Below are positions 25,198 through 32,102 of a DNA stretch of 64,000 nucleotides, piece after piece. The stretch's first letter is position 1. Every line of letters begins with the position of its first letter. The notes below the pieces were generated by a model. That model made no database searches and was not told where the DNA came from. It worked only from the letters and a program-made list of their open reading frames with translations. The position numbers and the translations under genes are program-made. Where the stretch lies: NCBI GenBank assembly GCA_039033415.1, contig JBCCCR010000002.1, positions 164,581 to 228,580 on the forward strand, given 5' to 3'. This DNA comes from Pseudomonadota bacterium (GTDB lineage Bacteria; Pseudomonadota; Gammaproteobacteria; Xanthomonadales; SZUA-38).

Positions 25198-25620
25198 ATG
25201 AACAACCAATCTCAATACGCGGCCACCATTCTTCGCGTCGCCGTCGGCGCCATGTTTCTGGCCCACGGGCTGCTCAAGCTGCTCGTCTTTACGCTGCCGG
25301 GCACCGCTCAGTTCTTCGATTCCGTCGGCTTCCCCAGCGCGCTCGCCTACGTCGTAACGTTTGCTGAGATCGGCGGAGGTGTCCTGCTGCTGGCCGGCGT
25401 TTACGTTCGCGCGGTCAATCTCGCGCTGCTGCCAGTCTTGCTGGGCGCCACCATCGTCCACTGGAGTGCCGGCTGGGTATTCAGCAACCCCAACGGTGGC
25501 TGGGAGTATCCGGCATTCCTGATCGCAGCAAGCCTCGCCTCAGCGCTGCTGGGCCCCGGCAGGTTTGCGCTGAAGGTGCCGAGCTTTTCCGCTGGAAACG
25601 CGCAGCCGAACGCGGCCTAA
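25198..25620 (+). CDS. DoxX family membrane protein
   Basis: The 140-residue protein has four hydrophobic helices and DoxX-family signatures: ILRVAVGAMFLAHGLLKL near the N-terminus and FAEIGGGVLLLAGVYVRA in the middle. DoxX/YphA-type proteins are small quinone-associated or thiosulfate-oxidation-related membrane proteins, and many sit beside NAD(P)H quinone reductases, as here after azoR. An AGGGAA ribosome-binding site precedes the ATG. It is probably co-transcribed with azoR under the LysR protein. Confidence 0.9.
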   Translation: MNNQSQYAATILRVAVGAMFLAHGLLKLLVFTLPGTAQFFDSVGFPSALAYVVTFAEIGGGVLLLAGVYVRAVNLALLPVLLGATIVHWSAGWVFSNPNGGWEYPAFLIAASLASALLGPGRFALKVPSFSAGNAQPNAA

Positions 25621-25666
25621 CCGCGTAGGACCGCCGCCGGAATAAGCCGGCAAACCAAGTTCGACC

Positions 25667-25701
25667 CGTTAGCCTGGCCAGCTCCGCTCGCCGGGCTAAC
25701 G
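25667..25701. terminator. Weak hairpin after doxX
   Basis: An 8-bp stem CGTTAGCC/GGCTAACG with a 19-nt GC-rich loop lies between the convergent doxX and Tat-SDR genes. It has no U-run, so its role as terminator is tentative. Confidence 0.3.
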
Positions 25702-25780
25702 ACTGTACAAGCTATACCGGGTTTCCACGACCTAAAGAGCCAGCCACTGACCTGCCGACTTGGCGCACAACCGCTGGCGG

Positions 25781-26704
25781 TTAGTACGGCGGAATCTCAA
25801 GAGGGTTGGTGTGGAAGCGTTCGATCACCCCACGCTCGAAGGCCACCGGGTCTTCGAGGATTCTTGACTTCATGGCGGCTGAGCCCGCACCAGCAAACAC
25901 ATCCGTATGACCCTCAGCCATGGCGTCGAGCACCTCTCTGGCATGCGCTTCCGGTGAAGCCCCGCCATTCATACCGGCTGCAGACATCCGAGTCTGCACG
26001 CCGCCGGTGAACACACCGGCGACCATGACGGGTTCCCGGTCCAGCTCCGCACGCAGACCGGCGGTAGCGATAGCCGCCGCCGATTTTGACATGCTGTAGC
26101 TCGTGTATTCCGGCAAGCAAAACCAGGCCCCAACAGAAAGTATGTTGGTGATAGCTCCGCCGCCGTTTTTCAAAATGATGGGTATGAACAGTCGAGCGAT
26201 CTCCGCCGGCGACCAGCAGTTTGTCTGCATGACAAACTTGGCGTCATCCAGTGACGAAGCGGAAGCGATGCGTCGCTCCTCCCTGGTAAAACTGCCCGGC
26301 GTGCCGGCGTTGTTGATCAGCCACGTGACGTCAGAGGCGGCCATGGCTGATTCCAGTCGCTGTGTTTCGTTGTTGACGTCCAGCTCCAGGCCGACCACGC
26401 GATCCGGGTCCAGCGCAACCACATCCGGCAGGTTAGACGCTTTGCGGGCGGTGGCGTAAACCCGTCTGGCACCACGCTCAAGCAACACTTTGACGAAGCC
26501 AAGGCCGATTCCTCGATTGGACCCCGTGACCAAAATCGTCTGACCCTCGACCTGTATTTTCTTCTTCCCCGGAGAGTGCGAATTCTGTTGCCCGGCTTTG
26601 CCCGGCGACCCCGGTGTCGGATTGAGCGGCTGAGCCAGCGCCGATGGCGCTACGCCGCCGGCAACTGCGGTAGCCACACCGCCCAGCATGGTTCGTCGAT
26701 CCAT
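25781..26704 (-). CDS. Tat-exported short-chain dehydrogenase/reductase
   Basis: The 307-residue SDR begins with a twin-arginine signal (MDRRTMLGGVATAVAGGVA, then APSALAQ), a proline/serine linker, and the NAD(P) motif TGSNRGIG at 60-67. NNAG is in WLINNAGTPG, Ser in NILSVGAW and YxxxK in YSMSK. SDRs are normally cytoplasmic, so a Tat signal suggests export with cofactor already bound. It lies 65 bp after the secreted protein at 26770-27810, at the end of the catabolic operon. An alternative start three codons earlier (26713) changes only the leader. Confidence 0.85.
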   Translation of the reverse strand: MDRRTMLGGVATAVAGGVAPSALAQPLNPTPGSPGKAGQQNSHSPGKKKIQVEGQTILVTGSNRGIGLGFVKVLLERGARRVYATARKASNLPDVVALDPDRVVGLELDVNNETQRLESAMAASDVTWLINNAGTPGSFTREERRIASASSLDDAKFVMQTNCWSPAEIARLFIPIILKNGGGAITNILSVGAWFCLPEYTSYSMSKSAAAIATAGLRAELDREPVMVAGVFTGGVQTRMSAAGMNGGASPEAHAREVLDAMAEGHTDVFAGAGSAAMKSRILEDPVAFERGVIERFHTNPLEIPPY

Positions 26705-26769
26705 AGTCTGCATCCTGTATCTATCGCCGCCATAGATTACTTTGCTACCGCCACATCGGATACCGCAGG

Positions 26770-27810
26770 CTACCGATCGTCACACTGCTGGCTCTGGAAG
26801 GTGATCGAGTGGAACGTTGCACTGCCATGGCCAGAGACTCCGATCCCATAGCGGAGGGTTCTAGCGGTACGCGGCACATACTGATCAACACAAATCTGTC
26901 TTTCCATGTCGCCCTCCCACGTCGCCGGCTCGGCGGACAGCAACCCTTTAGTGGTGGCGCTTTCCAATACAACCTGGATCGTCGGGGTTCCCTCAAACCG
27001 CGCCCGAACGACTACGCTGGCGGGCTTCCCGAGATATCGGTGGGACGACAGGTTCTGAAAGAAAAACGCGGTGTTTCCATCATCGCAACGCCAACTCATG
27101 TCCACCTTGCCACGGAGCTCGTTGGTCTTGTCGACCTCGGTTGCCGGCGTATGGTCAACCAAAAACTCGGGACAGCCTTCTGAAGCGCGTGTTTCCCAGC
27201 CCAGCGGCAGCCCGGTGGGTTCATCGTCATGAAAGTCTGGATTAACGACCTTGCGATGAATCTCGTTGTAGCCCGCCAGCGGCGTATCGTCCGGGACGAT
27301 TTCGATTTCGAATTTGTCCCCCCAGGTTGTGCCGGGTCCAACCTGCTGGAAACCGTAGCGGATTGATCGGGACGGAACTGGGACGTCCAGGATCAGCGAC
27401 AGCTGCTGCCAGCCGTCGATCGACAAATCCATCGCTTGTTCAGACCAGCCGTACACCGACTGCGAAACCCTTCCGCTCTGAGATAAAACCTGCGCGTACA
27501 TGACTGATGGTTGCTGCAACCCCTCAGATCGCAGGTAACCAGAAAGACGAATCCGCTTACCGCGATAGTCGGCTGCGCCCTTCCGCGTAAAAACCAATCC
27601 CGCCTCGTTAGGCTTCGCCTTCTCAGAAGTGAGTCGCAAACTGGTAGGGCCGCTCAGCTGATATTGCCGGTCCGAGTCAAACTTAAACGTCCTGCGATCT
27701 TCAACGCTCAGAAACCACCGCTGGCGCGACTGACCGGCCAGCGACAAACCCGTAATGGCCACGAGCGCGACCAAACCACCGATTCGGAGAAATTCCAGAC
27801 GTGACGACAT
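26770..27810 (-). CDS. Exported beta-sandwich protein of unknown function
   Basis: The 346-residue protein starts at ATG 27810 with an N-terminal hydrophobic segment (FLRIGGLVALVAITGLSLAG), either an uncleaved anchor or a signal. The rest looks like two carbohydrate-binding-type jelly-roll domains in tandem: SGPTSLRLTSEKA, YRGKRIRLSGYLRSEG and WQQLSLILDVP, with a second set LGKPASVVVRARFEG and ARTLRYGIGVSG. I do not recognise a named family. The frame extends to 28203, but that part is antisense-like and overlaps the ferredoxin-type gene. It is 31 bp downstream of that gene, so part of the operon. Confidence 0.72.
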   Translation of the reverse strand: MSSRLEFLRIGGLVALVAITGLSLAGQSRQRWFLSVEDRRTFKFDSDRQYQLSGPTSLRLTSEKAKPNEAGLVFTRKGAADYRGKRIRLSGYLRSEGLQQPSVMYAQVLSQSGRVSQSVYGWSEQAMDLSIDGWQQLSLILDVPVPSRSIRYGFQQVGPGTTWGDKFEIEIVPDDTPLAGYNEIHRKVVNPDFHDDEPTGLPLGWETRASEGCPEFLVDHTPATEVDKTNELRGKVDMSWRCDDGNTAFFFQNLSSHRYLGKPASVVVRARFEGTPTIQVVLESATTKGLLSAEPATWEGDMERQICVDQYVPRTARTLRYGIGVSGHGSATFHSITFQSQQCDDR

Positions 27811-27841
27811 GGAAAAAATCCTAACACGGAGAGACCAGAAC

Positions 27842-28828
27842 TCAATCGTCGTCTCTGGCTGCCGACCTCGCGAGCTTTCGAAGAATATTGTCGGCGATGC
27901 CGGGGCGGGACCACGGGCAGTGCACGATGCAGATACCGCAGCCGAAGGTTTCGCCGAAATACGGGATACATTTATCGAAATCGACATACCATTTGTCGAC
28001 GCCCCGAACCGTCTGCTTTTCCTCAAAGATCGCGTCCGGAGGACAGGCGCGTGTGCAGGCATTGCAGCGGGTGCAGTAGTCGTCGATGCCAAACTCGTCC
28101 GGCTCGTCGGACAACAGTGGCATCGTGGTAGTGACGGCTGACAAGCGGAAACGGGAACCAAGCGTCCGGTTGATGATCGAGCCATGTTTGCCGAGCTCGC
28201 CAAGTCCGGCGGCCAGCGCGGCGGGGATCATATTTAGCGCTGAAGCATAGGGGCCGGGCCAGGCCTTGGCCGGGTAGCCGGCCTCGAGGATAAAGTTCGC
28301 CAGCTTTTTACAGGCACGCGACGCGCGGTTGTATTCCTTACCGACGACAACCGCGCCAACGGGGTTTTCAAAGGTAGCCGGCGTCTGCGCCAGCTCCTCG
28401 TAGTCCATGCCGACACCCACGACAATCACCCACGGTTCGGTGATCTCATAACCATCGAACACAAACGCGGGATCCATCCTGGCGATACCGACGAGATCCG
28501 CCTCGTTAGTCAGAGCGAACGCTTTTACCCGCTCGGACCAGTCCTCTGCGCTTCCCGACTCCACTTCGGTTGCCTGTTCGACCGTCGCGGGACCGCGTCC
28601 GCCGGGCGGCTTGGGGGAAAACACCTCCGCCACCTCAGGGCACGACTGCAGGTAATCGATCACATCTTTCTGCAGCGCGGCGTGCGTTTGGCGTTTGGGT
28701 GGATGCCAGAAGAACGGCGACGCCTGGCGGACCTCCGTCTCGCCAAGCCCGTTCACGGCGTTGCCGGAGGTTTCCGGCATCGCCTCCACGAACCGTGCCA
28801 TGGGGACATGAGGCTGGCGCTTTTTCAT
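27842..28828 (-). CDS. Reductive-dehalogenase-like double [4Fe-4S] protein
   Basis: The 328-residue protein has the RdhA/QueG-type core (residues 95-240): DLVGIARMDPAFVFDGYE, MIPAALAAGLGELGKHGSII and GSRFRLSAVTTTMPL. Two [4Fe-4S] clusters are indicated by C252, C255, C258, C262 and C287, C297, C300, C304. In this superfamily the core binds a corrinoid that reduces C-halogen bonds (RdhA) or epoxyqueuosine (QueG). There is no Tat signal and no RdhB anchor, so it is cytoplasmic, unlike anaerobic respiratory dehalogenases and more like catabolic aerobic types, yet shorter. It sits between GMC and the secreted protein genes. Function as a dehalogenase is inference. Confidence 0.83.
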   Translation of the reverse strand: MKKRQPHVPMARFVEAMPETSGNAVNGLGETEVRQASPFFWHPPKRQTHAALQKDVIDYLQSCPEVAEVFSPKPPGGRGPATVEQATEVESGSAEDWSERVKAFALTNEADLVGIARMDPAFVFDGYEITEPWVIVVGVGMDYEELAQTPATFENPVGAVVVGKEYNRASRACKKLANFILEAGYPAKAWPGPYASALNMIPAALAAGLGELGKHGSIINRTLGSRFRLSAVTTTMPLLSDEPDEFGIDDYCTRCNACTRACPPDAIFEEKQTVRGVDKWYVDFDKCIPYFGETFGCGICIVHCPWSRPGIADNILRKLARSAARDDD

Positions 28829-28846
28829 CAGCCGGCCATCACCGCG

Positions 28847-30397
28847 CTAAGCCAGCAGGTGGTCTGCGCTGCGCGCCGCCAGGGCCTGTACGGTGAAGGT
28901 AGGATTAACGCCGGCGCTGGTGGGAAACAGCCCGGGCCCTGCCACCACCAGGTTGGGAATATCGTGGCAGCGGCCGTAGCTGTCGGTGACCGAAGTCGCC
29001 GGATCGTCCCCCATGATGGTGCCACCCATAATGTGCATGGCGCCCTGCGGGCCGGTCCAGACCTCCGTGGCACCCGCCGCCTCGAAGATTCCTTTGCCCT
29101 CGTCCAGCGTGGCTCGCCACAGGGCGTTGGTCGGTTCGCTGGTGGTATGCGTCGCTAGCGCCAGCGGCACTCCGTGGTCGTCGCGGCGATCGCTCAGGGT
29201 GACACGGTTGTCCGCCACCGGCAGATCTTCGACCACGGCAGTCATACCCGCAAAGCCCCGCGCGGCTTTGCGCATAAAATCACTGATCGCCTCCCCGAAC
29301 AGATCGGGGCGTGTCGTCGCGATACCGAGCAGATCGTTGGGCCGCACGGCCTGCGCAATCATCCACTGGTAGCTGCCGAAGGCGCCGCTCGCCGCATGAC
29401 TGTCTTTTGCGTAGTGGTCCTGATTGACCAGCTGGCCACCGAACGGGCCACTCGTGGGCTGCGTCTCTTGATCAAAAAGCCCAGAAACCAGGCCTGCCGA
29501 GTGCGACATGAGGTACCGGCCCAGCACACCGCTGGCATTACCGAGTCCTCCCGGATGATCGGTATTCGCTGAGGCTAACATGAGCCGCGGGTTCTGCACG
29601 GCAAACGTTGCCAGCACGACCGTGTCCGCCTGCACCTGCTGGCGCTGGCCGTCCGCGTTCACTACCTCAACGCCCGTCGTTCGGCCGCCCTTCGTGAGGA
29701 CTTTGACCACCGGTGTTTCCGTCGCCAGTGTAGCTCCGGCGGCAATGGCCTTCGGTAGATAGACGGTGGCTGGGTTAGCAAGCGCGCCAATGGGGCATCC
29801 CGAATCGCACCAGCCGTCCCAGAGGCACACGGCCCGACCGTTGTAGGGCTGAGTGTTGACCGCCAGCGGCAGGGGCGCCGTGTTCATCCCCTTGGCTTTG
29901 AAGCCTTCCGCAAGGACCCGCCCCTGCCCAAACAGCGGCACGGGCGGCATCGGATAAGGTTCTCCGGCCGGCCGCCAGTTTTCCTGCTCAGCGTCGCCGC
30001 TGATGCCGGCCTCTCGCTGCACCAAGTCGTAGTACGGTTGCAGCTCTTCGTAGCTGATCGGCCAGTCCAGGCCACGGTCGAAATCAGTCCGCATGCGGAA
30101 GTCGGTGGGGTGCATCCGCGGCCAGACGGCGTAGTGATGCATGGCGCTGCCGCCGACACCCATCCCGGCATTGAAGTTGTAGCCCACCGGATTGGCGCCG
30201 TCTTCCAGCACCGGAGCACCATTCCATTTCAGGCGGCGCGCCCAGATGCCCGAGCTCACCATGTCGACGGGCGATCGCTTGGGCCCGGCTTCCAGAATCA
30301 GCACATCTGCGCCGCCCTCTGCGAGTTTGGCTGCGATAGTGCTGCCGGCTGCGCCGGAACCCACCACAATGACGTCAGCGCGCGACGGCAGACTCAT
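28847..30397 (-). CDS. GMC family oxidoreductase (gluconate-dehydrogenase large-subunit type)
   Basis: The 516-residue FAD enzyme has G13-x-G15-x-x-G18 in VIVVGSGAAGST, the segment GGSAMHHYAVWPRMHP, CxxGCPIGA-like CDSGCPIGALANPATVYL, and a C-terminal HIMGGTIMGDDP. It is of the membrane-associated alcohol/gluconate dehydrogenase branch that pairs with a subunit-3 protein. ATG 30397 overlaps the stop of the subunit-3 gene by four bases (ATGA), which decides it over ATG 30406. It lacks its own signal and could be exported by the partner's Tat signal (hitchhiking). Confidence 0.9.
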   Translation of the reverse strand: MSLPSRADVIVVGSGAAGSTIAAKLAEGGADVLILEAGPKRSPVDMVSSGIWARRLKWNGAPVLEDGANPVGYNFNAGMGVGGSAMHHYAVWPRMHPTDFRMRTDFDRGLDWPISYEELQPYYDLVQREAGISGDAEQENWRPAGEPYPMPPVPLFGQGRVLAEGFKAKGMNTAPLPLAVNTQPYNGRAVCLWDGWCDSGCPIGALANPATVYLPKAIAAGATLATETPVVKVLTKGGRTTGVEVVNADGQRQQVQADTVVLATFAVQNPRLMLASANTDHPGGLGNASGVLGRYLMSHSAGLVSGLFDQETQPTSGPFGGQLVNQDHYAKDSHAASGAFGSYQWMIAQAVRPNDLLGIATTRPDLFGEAISDFMRKAARGFAGMTAVVEDLPVADNRVTLSDRRDDHGVPLALATHTTSEPTNALWRATLDEGKGIFEAAGATEVWTGPQGAMHIMGGTIMGDDPATSVTDSYGRCHDIPNLVVAGPGLFPTSAGVNPTFTVQALAARSADHLLA

Positions 30398-30957
30398 GCT
30401 ATCCATCCGTCGGGTGGGACAATGTGGGCAGCAAAGGGCAGGCCGAGGCGCTCGAAGCCGGCCTGCGTGCCGTAGACCACATCAATAGCGTCGCTGCGCA
30501 GGACAAAATAAAACAATCCGGCGGGCGGCCCCTGCCAGGGTTCGATGCTCCCACCCGCCAGGGCCGCGGCCAGCTCACCGGCGAGGTCCGAGGACAGGTC
30601 TACATAGTCCTGACCATGGTTCGCCTGTGCTGCCGCGTTTACCCCGGCCAGACCATCACGGTAGAGGCCGTCCCAGGGCGCAGGCACGCCAAGATACTTC
30701 ACCATGAGTACCTGCTCGTCCGGTGCTGCCGCCAGCTGGTGATCAATGAAGTGAGACAGTCCAGCTTCAGCGGCGCCAGGCACCAGCTGTTCACCGAGCG
30801 CGTCGATTAAATCGGCCTGGGATGAACTAAGCGTCTGCAGGTCCGCACCGGCTTCTCGAGCCTGGCCCGGCGTCATCTCCCGCTGGCACCCGCCGACGAC
30901 AAACGTCAGCAGACCTGCGCCGCTGGCGCCGACAAAGCGGCGTCGGCTGCTGCCCAT
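30394..30957 (-). CDS. Gluconate 2-dehydrogenase subunit 3-like Tat lipoprotein
   Basis: The 187-residue protein begins with a twin-arginine signal ending in a lipobox (SSRRRFVGASGAGLLTFVVGGC). The mature part (SSSQADLIDALGEQLVPGAAEAG, FIDHQL, then WQGPPAGLFYFVLRSDAIDVVYG) matches the gluconate 2-dehydrogenase subunit 3 family. These small subunits assist folding and export of the GMC-type large subunit and link it to the membrane. Its ATG overlaps the stop of the LLM gene (TGATG), and its stop overlaps the GMC start. Confidence 0.88.
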   Translation of the reverse strand: MGSSRRRFVGASGAGLLTFVVGGCQREMTPGQAREAGADLQTLSSSQADLIDALGEQLVPGAAEAGLSHFIDHQLAAAPDEQVLMVKYLGVPAPWDGLYRDGLAGVNAAAQANHGQDYVDLSSDLAGELAAALAGGSIEPWQGPPAGLFYFVLRSDAIDVVYGTQAGFERLGLPFAAHIVPPDGWIA

Positions 30958-32078
30958 CAGGCGCTCACGGTGGGCATGGGTTGGCGCAGGCCCATGCGTT
31001 CCAAGCGGGGCATTACCTCGTCCCGGAAGTAGGGAAACTCTTTGGCGTAGTCGACAAACGACAGGGTGCAGCCCGCAAAGCCGGCGTCGCTGATGCGCTT
31101 GAGTTCCGCGGCCACCGTATCGGGGTCACCAACCAGCGGCAGCGTGCCGTGGCCAGCGGCAAAGCGTCCGCGCAGCATCTCCAGCGCCTCGGCCGGGAAC
31201 GACTGGGCGTGCATCCCCTGCAGCCTCATCAGATTATCAACGGCTTCCCAGTCAGCGTTTTCGTCGGCGTAGTACCGGAGGTATTCCTCGGCCTCGGCCT
31301 GAGTCGGGCGACATACGACGTGCGCCAGTGTGAACACCCCGGTGTTGCGACCATGCGCCTTGCCGCCCTCCTGGATGTCGATGACCTCTTGCCGGGATTC
31401 GTCCGGATCCACCGAGATGCAGAACAGGAAGTCGGCGTTGCGGGTGGCAAACTCCCGACCCTGCTTGGAGCCGGCGGCGTTCATGATCGGCGGCGTCCCG
31501 TCGAAGGGTCGCGGAAAGCCGTAAACGCCCTTCAGATTAAAAAACTTGCCGTCCCAGTCGAATGGGCCCTCGTGGCCCCAGATGGCGTTGACGACGTCAA
31601 ACCATTCTTGCGCCAGCGCGTATCGATCCTCGTGCGCTTCCGGCAGGTCGACACCAAAGGCGTCGTACTCAGGCTTGTTCCACCCGGCGACAACATTGAG
31701 ACCGAGCCTTCCCCCGCTGAGCTGATCCGCCGTGGCAAGCTGCTTTGCCGCGACCACCGGATGAATAAACGCCGTGTGCACCGTGGCGAAGACGTTGATC
31801 CGTTTGGTGTTGGCGAGCAGCCCCGTGGCCCAGGTGACGGTTTCCAGCACGCTGCCGTGGAAATCGGTCTCTCCGCCGTAGCCAATCCACCGGGCGATCG
31901 GCAGGACAAACTCAATCCCCGCCTCATCACCCAGCTGGGCCAGCCGGATGTTGTTTTCCCAGCTGTTAACCCAGCGTTCCTCGACCTTCGTCACGGCCAT
32001 GCCGCTAGAGCAGTTCGGTGAGAAGAACCCCAGCTTCAGCTTGTTTTCGCCCACAATGGGCGACTGTTGATGTCCCAC
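30957..32078 (-). CDS. LLM-class flavin-dependent monooxygenase
   Basis: The 373-residue TIM-barrel protein resembles RutA/SfnG/SsuD-type bacterial-luciferase-like monooxygenases. Typical segments are LKLGFFSPNCSSGMAV, RINVFATVHTAFIHPVVAAK, DQLSGGRLGLNVVAGWNKPEY, and AGSKQGREFATRNADFLF. Such enzymes use FMNH2 and oxygen to cleave C-S, C-N or C-C bonds; the substrate here is unknown. No flavin reductase gene is adjacent, so reduced FMN must come from elsewhere. The gene follows the TonB-dependent receptor by 24 bp and is translationally coupled to the next gene. Confidence 0.9.
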   Translation of the reverse strand: MGHQQSPIVGENKLKLGFFSPNCSSGMAVTKVEERWVNSWENNIRLAQLGDEAGIEFVLPIARWIGYGGETDFHGSVLETVTWATGLLANTKRINVFATVHTAFIHPVVAAKQLATADQLSGGRLGLNVVAGWNKPEYDAFGVDLPEAHEDRYALAQEWFDVVNAIWGHEGPFDWDGKFFNLKGVYGFPRPFDGTPPIMNAAGSKQGREFATRNADFLFCISVDPDESRQEVIDIQEGGKAHGRNTGVFTLAHVVCRPTQAEAEEYLRYYADENADWEAVDNLMRLQGMHAQSFPAEALEMLRGRFAAGHGTLPLVGDPDTVAAELKRISDAGFAGCTLSFVDYAKEFPYFRDEVMPRLERMGLRQPMPTVSA

Positions 32079-32102
32079 TGTGTCGTCCCCTGGTCAGCCT
32101 TA

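Noticed and set aside
26770-27810. Phage or mobile-element origin for hypothetical secreted genes
   Set aside because: No integrase, transposase, att-like repeats or phage structural genes are near; coding density and composition match the neighbours.
27811-28203. N-terminal extension of the secreted protein to 28203
   Set aside because: The extra 131 codons read through the RdhA-like gene in another frame, are serine/proline-rich, and hide the signal at 27810.
30981-32021. A 346-codon plus-strand frame
   Set aside because: It is fully antisense to the LLM monooxygenase, which has strong family motifs and operon overlaps.
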